64,000 bases of DNA from the NCBI GenBank assembly GCA_016806645.1, contig JACSYO010002128.1:1695501-1759500 (forward strand), given 5' to 3'. The notes beneath the pieces were generated by a model that did not search any database, had not been told where the DNA came from, and saw nothing but the letters and a program-made list of their open reading frames with translations. Source of the DNA: Ophiodon elongatus. Lineage: Eukaryota; Chordata; Actinopteri; Perciformes; Hexagrammidae. Within the stretch, counting starts at the first letter, position 1. Every line of letters begins with the position of its first letter. The translations under genes were made by a program, and so were the position numbers. This document shows positions 28,501 to 41,219 of the stretch, piece after piece.

Positions 28501-31500
28501 GACACCAACATTTCACACTCATTAAGAACCAATTGTCCCCATCTAATTAAATGTAAACATGTTATGGCTGGAATTCAGCTGCTTTTCTTTAGCGGGGTGG
28601 ACAGTTAATGACTAAACAAGCTAAGCTGAAAACTTTAAAAGAAGCACTTACAAAAGGAATGAAGAGAGAATTTGTCTGGTTTAAGAAAACAGAAACCAAC
28701 CTGTGACAGCGGCCTGGACAGCCTGTGACTCTTCTCCTCTGGAGACCATGAACGCAGCTGGACACTGTAACAGAGAGATAACCATACATGTGTGATTTTG
28801 GAGTAGGCAATATATAACATGAGAGACAAATCCCTCTGTGATTGTTTTAAATTGTTTATGCAGTCGTGAATTTATCCCTTTAACCCTCTGAACCCCACAA
28901 CCTGCCAGCGGGTTTAAAAAGGCATGTTTTCTTGTTCTTTTTTTTTTTAAATAAAAATAAAAACACACCACACCAAAATTACACCATTTACCATAGCCAG
29001 AAACTGTAACAACAGAAATTGTCTGTTTATTTAAATTTGCAACAGTAACAGAATCATGTATCTGGATATATTGCGCTATTGTGGACAATTTTGAAAAAAA
29101 ACAATAAGCAGTACAGACAATCTTGGATTTGTCAGACTTGAATGAAGTACTTTCATTTTTTAGTAGTTTGCTGGATTATCCTAAAACAGACATTCCTGTC
29201 TGGTCGTTTCATTTACTAATAATTGTAATAATCACACAATATTGTTCTATAAAATTACATACACTGTGATTAAGGATTTTATCCATATTGCCCTTTTCAT
29301 AATGATTATATTAAATATATAATTATGGTACTGCAGGTTCACCATGGGGATCTGTACAAACTCCTCTTTGATGCAACAGAATACTTTATTTTGAAGAACC
29401 ACAGTAGTTTAAAAATGAAATTAAGTACAATTCCAAACATGACCGCTGTATTGAAATAACAGATTGATGTACTGCATAACTTTACTCATATTGTTCTGTA
29501 ATCTTAATAATATATAATGGAACATTGATTTATAACACTTATAATTCTATTTATATTAATTACAAGATGGAAATCGTGTAGTCTGGGCAGGAAGCCTCAA
29601 TCCAGACGAGGGAGGATATCTAAGTTTTAACTGACCTACTAAAGTTGTCCAGGATGAAATCAAATGGCCACGCACCGAGAGAGAGCGGTGCGGTGAACGT
29701 TCCACATTCTGCCTTTTGTTAAAGTGAATGCAAACGGTGGAATGTGATATCCTGTGCATATCCTTTGTTACTACAGTACAATCCCATGGTTCCACTTTCT
29801 GTCTGTTATGCCCAAACCTATTGACTCTGGGCCTGTTGTGGAGTCAAGAGAGCACTTGTTGCAACCCTTTGTCCACATATAAGCCCATTGAAGTAGAGAA
29901 TGGACAGGTTTATGAAAAGAAACTCAACTGTCCATCTGAAATGTCAAGCGTAAAAAGCCCTAGGACTTTATCTTAGACCCTGTTCCTGCTGAAAGGCCGA
30001 CTGTCTAAACTGTAATTTACAAGTAACCAGATCACATGCGAGTCTCCAGACAGTATAATCCTTTGCTTTTGTTACAACATTGGTAAGCATGGTAACAATG
30101 CAAGAGTGGACAAGCTGGCTGAAGGCTCAGTATCTGTCCAACAATAGCACTAATAGAGTCCCACTTGTGCTTTTTTAAAGCAATATATTTATGTAAAGTC
30201 CAAACTTTGTGGTCCAGAGTGGATTGGAGATGGGTGTTATCTGCCTCAGAAACCTGCTTGTCATTAAATATGCATTTCAGCCAATTAGTTGGACTAATTT
30301 CTATCAGAAATGCAATAAAACACATTTATTCTGCATGCTTGAACACTGCAAAGCTGACTTCCACTACAGCAGGTCAAGTAAGTTACCTTTTGGTAGGGGT
30401 CGGTGTCAGCCTCTCCCTCTTCCCATTTGGGGTAGAAAAAGGATCTGATGAATAAAGTCCAGGGGACAGCGACGCAGGGCTGGAAATGGTGTACTCTTTG
30501 TAGTTCTGATTCTCATCTCTACTCACTATTACTGCCTCCTACAAAACATCACAGGTATGTTATTGCATTATCTGTTGAAAGTACTTTGATCTTTACTAAT
30601 GCATTTTTGCTAAACAAGTGGTAAACGGGTTAAGTGAGAAGCATAATAGAAAGGTATACAGACTTTGTACTCAGTATCACCATGTATTATAGGTGGTGCT
30701 TTGGGATTCATTATGATCGCAATACAACACAGGAACAAGTACTAAATCACCACAACGTCTTATATTGCTTCCATTTTGAGGACAGTGAAATAAGCAGATA
30801 TGTAATAAATAGAAATGTCACGCATGCATTAGTCGAAATCAAGCAGCATTCCCTGTGTAGACAAAACAAGACATTATCCACCTAAAACAGGCACTGAGCA
30901 AGGCTGTAGAAAAGAAAAGATATGGAGAATGCTGCTCTGGACATCAACTTGCCATTTGATGTTCAGTAATCAAGACAAACTGTGGACAGATTAAAGCTCC
31001 TGTGAAGCTGCAACTCTGACCTGGAAGCGTCCAGTGAGCTGCTCAGGGGTGCTGATGCCGTTGGTCTGTCCAGGTCTGGGAGGTTCAGGTCTTGAAAGAC
31101 AGAAAACCACAGAGATCAAATGACTGTCAACACTGATAATATCTGACTACTCAAAGTTTCAGTCTCCGTCTATGTAGCATGTAGGATTTAGTCTGATCTC
31201 ATCACTGCTGAACTAAAAAATAAAAAAGACAATCAACTCAGGCAGTAAGGAAGTTTGTGTTGAATAAATAAGGTAGTTAAAACTGGTTTAAGTGACATTC
31301 TGGACAAGCTGATGCACATACAAGTATGTAATATGTTCAAGAACTTGCAAGAAAAGTAATGACCAAAGAATTTTTTTTTTTTATTTTTTTAAAAAAAAAG
31401 GGTCATAAGTCTAAACTTGCAAACAAAAACCCAATTCTTGACATCCCTTTTGCTAATATACTTGCATGCATCCATCCGCATGTTCCCATGAATCTTAGAG

Positions 31501-34500
31501 ATTACTGCAGGAGACGAGTACTGCAGACTCTGTCCCCCCTTTTTGAAATATTCTCCCGATGGAGCTCATCTTTCCAACTAGTCACTTTTGCTTTACTTTC
31601 TTAAATAGAAAACACATTCTGTGAGCAATTCCATCTTTGAATTTGGAGGGGAAAATATGGCTGTAAGTGCCAATTCAAACACACAGTGCCCCCCTGGCTG
31701 CAGGGCCAAAGGCTGACTGGCTTTCGGTTGAGCCCGGGGTAATGAGGCACACAGGAAGGCCTGGATGCCTGTGGTAAATCACCCAGAAACACACCTCTCG
31801 TGGCCTAGGCTCCACATACTGAGTAGAAGAGATGGCAAGAAGACAAAAACTGATACAGCAGCCGTAAGACATTTCTTCCCGTAGGAGAGAGATCACTGTG
31901 ACAGGCCTGAAAAACTAATTGTTTTGAATTAGGAACTGCACGCCTGAAAAATGCTGCCTCTGCTCTAAACTTCAGAGATCAGATCAATGTCTGGTCTACT
32001 CTTTTTGTACATCTCCAACACAGAAAAATTATTTGCTTCTGGTGAAAATGATAACTGACTTTATATCACAAAGATGCCAAACTGACATAAATCAGCATGT
32101 GAAACCCTTTGCGGATACTAGCTGTGAAGAGCTGTCATCGAGAGGATCTGCAGTTAAATTGCCTGAAGCAGATTCTTCAAACATGTGCATTGTAAGAATA
32201 CCCCTCTATTATGAGAACTGAAATATTAAAGAATGTAATATTATACAATATCATAATAAGAGCATTCAAATACACAAAAAGCAAAAGTTAAACTACTTTG
32301 TGGCAAGCCACTACTTTATAGGGTGTCGTTGGAAATGTTCATACTTGTGCTGCTATGAGTTAATGTTGCTGAAGCGATACTTTAAAAAAATATTTAGACA
32401 ATTATATTTTTGACAGTTTCTGATTTTTAAATAAGTAAACAAAACTGAATCTGACCAGATATTGGCACCAACTTTTGGTAACTTACTTAGAGATGGCACT
32501 ACACAATCTATAGATTATTAATTAAATTACTATAAAATATATATTTTCTGTAGCTGTGTCCTTATCTGAGGGTCTATGGATATCTTGATAAAAAAAAATA
32601 TGAGGCAAATGTTGTGATTTTGGCCAATATAAATAACATTGACTTAACCAACATTCTATTGAGGTTTGATGCCGAGCTGCTTTACCAATCAAGCCAAACC
32701 CAAAGACATGCAGTCAGGTTCATATGGTAATTGTTGTTGCAGCAACAGCACTTTAACAGTAAGTGTTCTGAATCTCTGGTGATCAAATGAGATAATGATG
32801 CTAGCTGCAGGATACACACATACATAGCAGCACATGCATGCACATCACAGCATCCCAGTATCAAAGAGGAACCAGTATAGTTGTGTGGTAAAACTACACC
32901 CACAAGGCACTCTGATGGCCAACTCCATTAGAGAGAGCAACAGGATCACAGAGAGACAACTGCTCTGGTCAACATGACATCATCCGCAAGGCATCAATGG
33001 ACAATGAAGTCCAAACAAGTAGCCGCAAACAAAGCCAGACTAAAACGTTTACAGGGTCAGTGACAAGACAGTGATGCTGTAGTTGCTTTGTTATGTAAAA
33101 ATAACCCCAGTTAGCAAAGTCTGGGATGAACACGTTGGTTGCACCGACAATAAACCACTGCCTCTGTATACAGCAGATAATCTGCTTGAGGAGTGGTGTT
33201 AAGACATGAGCCTGTGAGGTACTTAACAGGCTTGATGCTGAAAACCGCTGACAGTTAACAGAGTGGGATTAAAGACATGGCAGGACTACACAGTGGCATT
33301 GTCCTAGGCAGGCAAGAAGTAATGGTGTTGTTTCTGGCTTGGTGGGAGACATGAGGTCAGCAGGGAAAAATTCACTCACATGGATGTGGGACATCCAAGG
33401 AGGAAGTATGGGAAAGCACACGTGCGTGAGAGTGTGTGGGTGCATGTTTGTGTGCAGAGAAAGACTGAGAAAGAGAGTTTTTGGGAGCAACAGTGACAAT
33501 AAATGAGAATTTAGGGAGGACCTTTAATCAAAATGCCAGCCAACAGCAGTCGTTAGCTCAAAGGAAAACCTTTTAAGTAGCCAACTCCCCGTCATCCAAA
33601 CAAGGTCTTGGCAAATCTCAAAACAGGGTTTATTATGAGGGAAGGGAACACTGTGGCTCTCGTACATGCTGGCATTTCCCCTGATTACAATCACTAGTTT
33701 TTGTTTGTACAGTGCCCGCATGATGTTAAAAACAATGTAAATAAAGATGGAAGCTGAGGCAACTGTGGTCTTGGCACAAACACAGAAAATTAGGGATATT
33801 CATATGGGGAATGATGCTGCAGAAGGTTGCATGAGACTATGCATGTTATTTCTGTAAATCCAACATGCACAACATAAAACCAGCAGGAAAATGTATTGTA
33901 TTTCAGCTTACCTCTCCACTACCAGCTGCAGCTGAGTCTTTGAGTTCTTGATCTTGTTCTGGGCCTCCACGTTCAGCATGTCAGCTGTGTTTTCCCCATT
34001 GATCTCCAAGATAATGTCACCAGGTTGCAGGTCTTCCTGCTCTGCCTTGCTGCCCCCGTTGACCTTTTGAACAGAAGAATGAGCTCCAGTTAGGTCCTGC
34101 TGGCCCCAGGTCCTGGTCTGAACATTACACTTTATGGATGCCATCTATCTGGCAAGTACCGACAGCTCTGTATATTAAGGCTGTGTGGACAATTTTTCAG
34201 TGAATAACATTCAGCATTAACAAATGAGTAAATGAGAAAAGGTGTTGACGAATTGCCCCACACGCTTTTAATGAAATGGTCTCTCAACAACTCATAACCT
34301 TCACAGTGTATACCATCCGACGCCACAGTGTTTCACACACATGGATCGAGGCAGTGCCGGTCAACAGCGGACAGATTCATGACACCCTCGGGGAGAAGTT
34401 ATTAGTGTGACACTACTTGATGGTTTGACTGGGCCTGACCTTTGCAGCCAGCCTCAACGCATGTCGAAGCCAATGCTATACCACCACATCAGAGGGAATT

Positions 34501-36074
34501 CCACACTAATGGGCTGAAACACAACATCCCCGCCACCGCTTTTAGCTTGGTTCCTTTGTCCCCGGCACACACACCCAAACACGCAGGCTTACTAAAACAA
34601 AAGGCTAAATGAGGAGGCTAATGCTGCTGCTGGTAAAACTTCAGAGTGTAAGTATGACATGTGCCACAAACAGTGCTCGCCTCAAGTTTAAAAAAAAAAA
34701 AAAAAAGAAAAAAAAAAAAAAAGAGCGGCAATAAAACAAAGAATGCAAAACAAAAAAAGAGCCAATCAGACAGGATGAAAGACTCATTCTTTCATCTCGA
34801 GGAAAATATGGATGCAAATAGAGTGCCAGTCAACAGGCTGTTTGTCAGTCTAGCCAAGCAAGAGAGCAGAGGGGCAGTTTCTGGACCCACTCGAGAGGCA
34901 ATTAAGCGTTGCTGTGGTGACCCACAGTAGTGCGTGCCTTTTCTGATCAGGACACGCCTGGTTTCACATAAACTAAGAGCAGTTGGGGGTTCTTTTCTAG
35001 GGACGGTGCCCGAGTGAAACGGAGGCAAGCTATCTTTCAGGCCAACAGGAATAAAAGAGGGCATCCATGTCGTCTCCGTGCCAAGTGCAAACCACTTCAG
35101 ATGGGCCAACTCTGTGGTTGCTTAACTGCTGGGGGGATAAGCCGTTTCTCAAACTGGGCTTGCAAACCAATTTCAGTGATAAAGTTTCTCTCCAAGCAGG
35201 AATCCCCATCACTTCAGAGAACCCGTTTGATATTTGAGACAAGCAAACATGCCGGTGTTGTTTACTGGTTAGCAGGAACAAAATCTGATTTATGATGGTG
35301 TTTTTCTCATGAATAAGTTGTCAAGAGGGTGCAAACAATAAATGCTTTTGAAGTCAAAGTATGTGTGAAGCACTGGTACCCTGCCATGATTCAGCAATAA
35401 TGTATCTTTTATAGTCTAAAGAGCTACTGGAGAAGTCTCACTGGTTTAAAAAAAAAAAAAAAAAAAAAACACACAGGCTGAGGTGGTGATGTAGGACCAA
35501 AATGGGCAGTGAGCAGAATTGGGTGTCTCTGGCATGCAAAAGGTTTCCTGATGGCGTTTACTGTGTGCCGTCTGTTTACAGTGCCAACATTTCCACTTCT
35601 ATTCCATCTCCCCTTTTTTTTGACAGTGAATGGGAATTTACTGATGCACGTTGTAATGCACGAGAGCTAGCTGAGAAACACAAACCCGCTCTCAGACTGC
35701 ACTCTGGGATCAGGAACCCCTCACCTCCCACCTCAACTTCCACTGTAACTGTAATCAGTGGTTTCCTTCTAATGTAATCTACTTCCATTCTATTCCAACG
35801 GGTTCAGTAGTCAAGGAAATAGGTACGAAGCAGCCCGCAGACACAAACAAAGACAAGAAAAGAGACGTAGTTAGGAGGAAGTTGACTTTTCATGACATTA
35901 CAGGCTGTGTTGACAAAAACAGAGGATACAATTTGATAAGGTGTGACGAGGTTCAGCAACAGGGCGGCTTTTGACGAGTACCTTTGATACAGTTATGGCC
36001 TTCTTGAAGTCCCTTCCTCCAAATATTCTGAAGCCCCATGGTGAAGGACCGATAATGTTCACCGTCAGCGCCAT
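10356..36074 (-). CDS. pdlim2: pdlim2, PDZ and LIM domain protein 2 (whole coding span, nine exons)
   Basis: Joining nine minus-strand exons (36074-35982, 34063-33912, 31090-31021, 30538-30387, 28764-28701, 16506-16388, 12191-12043, 11283-11172, 10548-10356) gives 1104 nt, 367 codons plus stop, close to the 352 residues I recall for human PDLIM2. Residues 1-82 form a PDZ domain with the carboxylate-binding PWGFRI motif and a DLQPGDIILEING core. The middle is Ser/Pro-rich. Residues 216-266 match the PDLIM2 segment ESEVYKMIQENKE ... RTAPRQS. A single LIM domain carries zinc ligands C296, C299, H317, C320, C323, C326, C344 and H347. PDLIM2 binds alpha-actinin/filamin at stress fibres and in mammals also acts as a nuclear ubiquitin ligase for NF-kB p65 and STATs. 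Every intron is GT-AG and phases agree throughout. The gene lies downstream of sorbs3, as in human. Introns are otherwise gene-free, with repeats listed separately. Confidence 0.92.
11172..11283 (-). CDS. pdlim2: pdlim2 coding exon 8 (start of LIM domain)
   Basis: Encodes residues 267-304, a basic linker followed by the first zinc-ligand pair CEKC. It ends at a GTAAGT donor after two bases of a Val codon. Length 112 nt fits phase 1 in and phase 2 out. The acceptor CTCCAG is preceded by a TTTTTG tract. Confidence 0.9.
12043..12191 (-). CDS. pdlim2: pdlim2 coding exon 7 (conserved helical linker)
   Basis: Encodes residues 217-267 with the family-specific stretch SEVYKMIQENKES, RTAPRQSNTFKML and QEVLEADEK, which parallels human PDLIM2 closely. 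The acceptor is CTTCTACAG and the donor is the less common GTTAG form. Confidence 0.92.
13478..13860 (-). mobile_element. Tc1/mariner-like transposon fragment, transposase pseudogene
   Basis: On the minus strand about 13515-13640 reads as the C-terminal part of a Tc1 transposase: the catalytic-domain motif SLSCDLNPIEHVFDRLKSKA (family form PSQSPDLNPIEH), then a TAA stop, then AAQTWQSITREDTKYLLMS. A tail at 13740-13860 ending near TCCATAATTATATGGAC may be the terminal repeat region, implying an internal deletion. It sits in pdlim2 intron 6 in the same orientation as the gene. The stop codon and deletions make it inactive. Confidence 0.8.
16388..16506 (-). CDS. pdlim2: pdlim2 coding exon 6 (Ser/Pro-rich linker)
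   Basis: Encodes residues 178-217, starting EFSPSDYRNNS and containing TPTPPGRYSPHSP and VPMSPRRR. It has several proline-directed SP sites of the kind kinases target. The acceptor is TTCCTCCACAG and the donor GTAAAG, phase 2 out. It is separated from exon 5 by a 12-kb intron. Confidence 0.87.
19879..19980 (+). repeat. LINE 3'-end-like interspersed repeat
   Basis: The series CCAT-x-CATTTTGTTTAACTGCTT, GGGGGCTGTAACCTATCCCA and GCATGCATTGGGAGAGCAAC, ending GGGTACGCCATGG, matches a 3' tail widely repeated in fish genomes that I associate with non-LTR retrotransposons. Identification is from memory; the family name is not certain. Confidence 0.65.
23861..23890. repeat. Two-copy 15-bp tandem duplication
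   Basis: The 15-mer GCTGCTGGCATGCAG occurs twice in perfect tandem. A small local duplication with no evident function. Confidence 0.85.
28451..28475. repeat. (TACA)n tetranucleotide repeat
   Basis: About six TACA/CATA units in pdlim2 intron 5, near exon 5. Confidence 0.85.
28701..28764 (-). CDS. pdlim2: pdlim2 coding exon 5
   Basis: Encodes residues 156-177: QLRSWSPEEKSHRLSRPLSQ preceded by Ser-Val. The acceptor is CTCTGTTACAG, the donor GTTGGT. The one-base phase matches exon 4 exactly. Basic and serine-rich; the corresponding human segment is poorly conserved. Confidence 0.82.
30387..30538 (-). CDS. pdlim2: pdlim2 coding exon 4
   Basis: Encodes residues 106-156, including YKEYTISSPASLSPGLYSSD and KRERLTPTPTK. 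It resembles the human PDLIM2 stretch SSYSSPTSLSPRAGSPF. The acceptor is GTTTTGTAG, the donor GTAACT, phase 0 in and 2 out. Confidence 0.88.
31021..31090 (-). CDS. pdlim2: pdlim2 coding exon 3
   Basis: Encodes residues 82-105 just after the PDZ domain: PEPPRPGQTNGIS then TPEQLTGRFQ. The PGQTNG and RFQ positions match human PDLIM2. The acceptor is TCTTTCAAG, the donor GTCAGA. Confidence 0.88.
33912..34063 (-). CDS. pdlim2: pdlim2 coding exon 2 (PDZ core)
   Basis: Encodes residues 32-82: SKAEQEDLQPGDIILEINGE, then ADMLNVEAQNKIKNS and QLQLVVE. This is the beta-C to beta-F part of the PDZ domain of the ALP/Enigma family, including the conserved GD-I-ING and EAQ-KI motifs. The acceptor is TTCTGTTCAAAAG, the donor GTAAGC. 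Confidence 0.94.
34688..34722. repeat. A-rich tract
   Basis: Two runs of A interrupted by one G, in pdlim2 intron 1 of the coding part. Could be a retroposon tail, but no body is recognised. Confidence 0.7.
35448..35470. repeat. Poly-A tract
   Basis: A run of over 20 A residues in the intron between pdlim2 coding exons 1 and 2, followed by CACACA. Confidence 0.8.
35982..36074 (-). CDS. pdlim2: pdlim2 coding exon 1 (start codon, PDZ beta-A/beta-B)
   Basis: ATG at 36074 begins MALTVNIIGPSPWGFRIFGG and continues to AITVSK, 31 residues, the same length and MALTV start as human PDLIM2. An in-frame TAA directly precedes the ATG, fixing the start. About 34 nt of 5' UTR lies in the same exon before a very strong acceptor (run of T then CAG) whose exon boundary is at 36108. 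The donor is GTACTC in phase 0. Confidence 0.95.
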
Positions 36075-39000
36075 TTAGTGATCAGGTCAGCACACACTTG
36101 TCAAAACACTGAAAAAAAAAGAAAAGAGGGACACAGTGAGCGTGAGAGTGTGTGTAACATGTGGGACATAAATATGTGCACATCAACATGCAATGCGTTT
36201 CTGCTAGCCAGACTTAATATTAGAGCAACAGGTGAAGACAGTGAACATTTGCATGCCACCTTTCATCTCCAGCAACACTTCACTTGCACAGGCCTAAGTC
36301 CCCTTGACATGGATTGTACAACCACATCAAACAAGAATTGGAAGAATCTGAAACCAAAGACACATGACTAACATTGCTAAAGTGCCTGCAACGCCAAAGA
36401 GGTTCATTAAATCCAAATGCTCTTTCATGAAACGCAAACAAAAAGTCGTGCAAGCACACAAGGAGCTGCACGTTTTGTAGCATTTCACTGTGACCATTGT
36501 GTTCAATGTATACAGGGGTGTAGTATGATATCACAACATATATTATGGTAGCCTTTTAAGACTTGTTTATAAAAATGGGCTGTATATATAAACTTGTCTA
36601 ACAATGCAGTTATTTTGTAAATCTTTAGGTCCTTAGTGGATATTTAATATTTGTATGGTTCTGCTTTGCACAAAAATGTATAGATATTGCTTTCCACAAA
36701 GTCTGTTTTGAATTTCTAAAACTGTAAATGAAGTGTTTAAAATCAAATCATTGGAGATGTCAAGTATAGTGAAACCATGTGAGGGGTTTTCAATGTTCTG
36801 TTCTCTTGAAGACAAAGAGACTTAAGAGGAACAAATCATACTTTAACATCATCCAGGGGTCTTTTTTGCTTTCCGATAGGGGACAAATCACTTCATCTGA
36901 TCATTATTTTGGGATTGACAGTCAGCAATGTTAATTATTGTAATCCATCACACAGCTACATAGCTGCATGACAAGACAGACGAGGAACAGATCCCTCAGA
37001 TGTAGCTCTTTAAATTACTGGTGAGGATTGAGCTTTCAAAATATTACAGATTGCAAAATCATAATTGGTGATGACAGTGTGTTGCATATCAATTTCTTTC
37101 AAGCAGATCTGCAACAGCTCATCTGTGTAGACATACAAAAAATAATTTGTGTGAGTAAATAAATGCTGTGTGCTAAAAGGCTATCTCAAGGATCATTGGC
37201 TATCAAGCTTCATGGTGCTTGACTAACTGCTTAAAACACCTGCATGTGTTTGAGCATTACTACCAACAAGCTACTCTGCGGCAAGTCTCCTCCTCCGAAG
37301 TGTGACATGAATATGATGACAGCAAGATACTGAAGTGGTCAAAACATGACACGGATGTTGGCAATAAATACATTCTCAATAAACCCATAACAGTTAATTA
37401 TCCGCCTCTGGTTTCAATCCCAGTTAACAAACCTCACTGTTAACATTTACAATATCTTCTAGAATATTAATGGGCCTGAACAGGAGCAGAATGCACTTGA
37501 AGACATTGAAATAGTTATGCTGATGATGCTTTTTCCAAATTGAGGATAACCTACGGTTTAATTGCCAGTTTACTCAGACTGCTCACAGCTGAAGATGAAG
37601 CTTGTCTGTTGAAGGACTCCATGTGGAGACACAAGAGCTATGTGGCATTCAGTGATGATGGGATGAGCACTTACAGGTCCATAAACATCTCATCAACACC
37701 TGCACAATGCACGCAGCTGCTGTGTCTGAAACTGCATTTATTTTTAGCTGAAGACATTGGTGGTACAAGTAATATATAGGTGCACAAGTAGACAATGACA
37801 TAAGCTATTTTAAGTCTCTCTCTCTAACTCTCTAAAAAGGTCTACACCCAAACAATTTTAAATCATCTGTTGCTGAACTCACAACTCAAACCAGCTTGGT
37901 GTTGCATCAACCTCTGAAAGTAAATGCAGGACTTACACCTAATAGTTGACTGTTGCTTTCTACAGAGACACAATGCAATGCTGGATTTGTTTTCCTGGTC
38001 ATCAGCACAACTACGCTGTAATTTTGACCTTTGGGTTTTATATTTATTGTCATCACCAGTCAATGCTATCATTTTAAAGTTTAGAGAAAAGCAAAGTCAT
38101 ACAGAAGCATACAAACATTGAGCTGAATAGATAGTCAAGTAATTACAGCATTCCCATGTTTTTGCACCTCTGAATACATACTGTAACTATCTGATGATCT
38201 CAATACAAAGTTTAGTGTACTTGAAAGTTCAGGTTGACCCAAAGCACTGCTTACCAGACAGAAATATCTATCGTGGCCAACATTGGAATGCAAGTAATCT
38301 CACTCAGTGTCTAAATAAAGTGATAAGTCTGTCAATGATTACAAGGATTTCATAAGAGCGTTTCTAAAAAGACATGAGAAGCAAAACTTCTGGAAGTCAC
38401 AAACCGAAGTAAAAGTGGATCTAGGACATCAGCCACATTACTCCCCTAAATCCCTCCAAACACTAGCCCATTTCTTCGGCTGCACATTCCACAAGTGTTT
38501 GGGACACGCAGTGCCGACCCAGTAAGCCATTAACAGTCTGGGCCAATTAGCAAGGTTACTGGGCTCACCATCATTAGGGTCTTTTAATTGCGATGGCCTC
38601 CAGAAGTAAGTGGAGTTGTGATAATGACAGGGAGCAGCCGCACCAAAGTTTCCCAGCCGCTGGGGGTGTCAATTAGTTCCATGAGCTTCTGCAGCTTCTC
38701 CTTTAGAGCAGCCATTATCAACCGAGCACCCTGCTAATTCCCTGCGTAAACGTTGACTGTTAGCATCATAAAAGCGCGAGTGGTGGATAATGTCAAAGTG
38801 AAAGGATGGCGAAAGTATGCGGCAGAGCGGACAAACAGCGGAGAAGAAAAACAACACACGGTGGTGGTGAGGATAAGTGGCACACTCATGGGCTATGCTT
38901 AATGGGACACTGATGAGGTTTTAAGACTGCACTGCTGCTCACATAAAACAAAGTGCTGAATATGAAAACTCACCATCACACAAAAGTACTGTTGGGTAGT

Positions 39001-41219
39001 TGCCAATTCACATAAAAGGTGAATTCTGTTCTGGTGACATCTCGCTGCCTTTGCAGCCACGCCAGTCTGGCAGCACAATTCAACACACAAAGAAAGGAAT
39101 TCTAGTCATGAAGTAATTTCTATTGTTCCCAGGTCAGCATCAGCTGCACAGTGTGAGGACAATAGAAACTGGTACTAAGCGGTGTACGTAGTGAAATACT
39201 CTTACTTCCGACTAGCACAATGGACAGGTATACGACTTACATTCCTACATACCAATAAACAGCAAGGTGTCAAGTTTGACAGACTACAAGAAGCAGCATT
39301 CAGATTTCCTGGACAGGTTTATCCATTTGCTCATACACGCAATTACGAGTTGAAATGGGTACACCTACCTAGCTCAAAATAATGTAGTCTAATATAACAC
39401 AGCAATATCTATTATAATATAACAAATCCTACATTGTATATTCAGTGTGGGTTAAAAGTGTTTTAAGGAGGTGTTGAGTCAACTGTTGAAATGTATTATA
39501 AGGTGTTTTTTACTAATTTGTAGCTCTGAAACAATTAACTAATCAATGATCAATCCCCAGAAAAAAAAAATATTTGGATGGTCAATTAATCGCTAGTATA
39601 TTTTCACCCCAGCTGCTAAATGTTGAGGATTTACTGCTTTTCTTGGTATTGAGATGTAAACCAAATATCTTTACAATTCAGACAGTTGGTCAGACAAAAG
39701 TAAATATCATCAACTTAGGCTTTGAATAACTTTTTTTTCACAATTTTCAGAGCTTAACATTTTGTCCACATAATTTTATTATTTAAGGTTATGACGCACT
39801 ATACCTCCACAAATGTATATTTACATGCAATTGCTTTTACCGCATCTAACAAAGCAGCGAGCAGTGGACAATTCAGCTCTTAGGAGCGCCTCCACCACTG
39901 AACTGGAGCAGAGGATCATTCTGCCTTAAAGAGCTGCTAAAGCCACTCATGTTTTATCACTGCGCTCCTTGTCATGTTGCACGTAAAGAACACTTTAGTG
40001 TGGCAGGAGATAAACAAGGCCATAAGGAGCTCAGATTCAGTTTCCATTAGGGACATTGTCACCCTCTCTGGGGGAAATCTAAGCCAGTCATGTATACTCT
40101 TTTTGTTAAAGGCCTTTTGGCACTGTCACTTCTAAGAGATTGTCCCTACAGGCAAAAGAGCTAGTGGAGGTATGAAGAGGAAGAGCAAGCCTATCCGAAT
40201 GTTGGATTCAAGGCTTATTGCTCCAACATGCAGAGAGCCCCAAGCAAATTTGCAAAAAGCTTTCAACAATACACTTTGTGCTCAGGGTGAAACCTAAATG
40301 ATTGAAAGAACACCACAGTATCCGATAACTAAATTGATTAGTGAAGCTAAAACAAATATGAGCAATATATTACTATTGAGTTATAATCCTAATTTTTGAC
40401 ATTAAATAAAGATGAAACAGTTTACTAATTACTCTTGGTTTAGGATATTATCGTATATATGTAGCGTACAGTATTATTATTTGTCTTCAACTACGAATGA
40501 GAAAAGACCAGTTTTAAGCCTCAGTGTAACTCCCTGGTGGTCAGGGGCAGCTGACTGATGTGCAATCTTTAATTTAGCATGTTTAAATAACCTAGCATAG
40601 CCATAACATGCAGTTACGAGCAGTTTGGGCTGAACAAGCAAAACCTGTTGACACAAGTCTGAAACTGTAACTTACTGAATTATAATTACTCACACCTGAG
40701 AGTCATTAACTTTGATCAGCATGCCATTACAACACAGTTATAGCAATCAGTGGTCATGTTGACCAGAATTGAAAAGTTTTTTAAAAATGCATTAGATGGA
40801 AAGAGCACATGGCCTGCTGAACATGCAGAGTGAAAGGGGCCAACCAATAAGTATGTGCATCGCAGGAAACCATTTCCATCACTACATTTAGCCAATCCTA
40901 AGAATTAACACCTCATTCATTCAAAGGAATGTAACATTTGGAAAAACAAGTTGCTACCATATGTACTGTAGTGGAAGTCAAATATTCATGAACTGAAAGG
41001 CATTAGATTAACTGTGAAGATTGCTGACTAAAGCTCTGTATAATAAAATATTTGGCAGCCAAACCTGACCACCTACATCAACTCTTCCCTGAATCACTGG
41101 AGCTCTTAATGGAGACTGTTTCTCTTCTCCCTGAACTCCGGGCAGAAATCCCCTGGATTGAATGAACAAGCACTGTGTCTCCAACATGCCAATAGTGAAA
41201 GAATGGCTGATGAACATAC

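Larger units (their letters stand above)
16507..28700 (-). other. pdlim2: pdlim2 intron 5, about 12.2 kb
   Basis: The largest confirmed intron of the gene. It contains a LINE-3'-end-like repeat at about 19879-19980, an A-tract at 22505-22521, a short tandem duplication at 23861-23890 and a (TACA)n tract at 28451-28475. ORFs of 60-130 codons occur on both strands (for example 17882-18268 minus and 23914-24285 plus), but none resembles a known protein or shows exon-like splice context. I see no nested gene. Confidence 0.6.
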
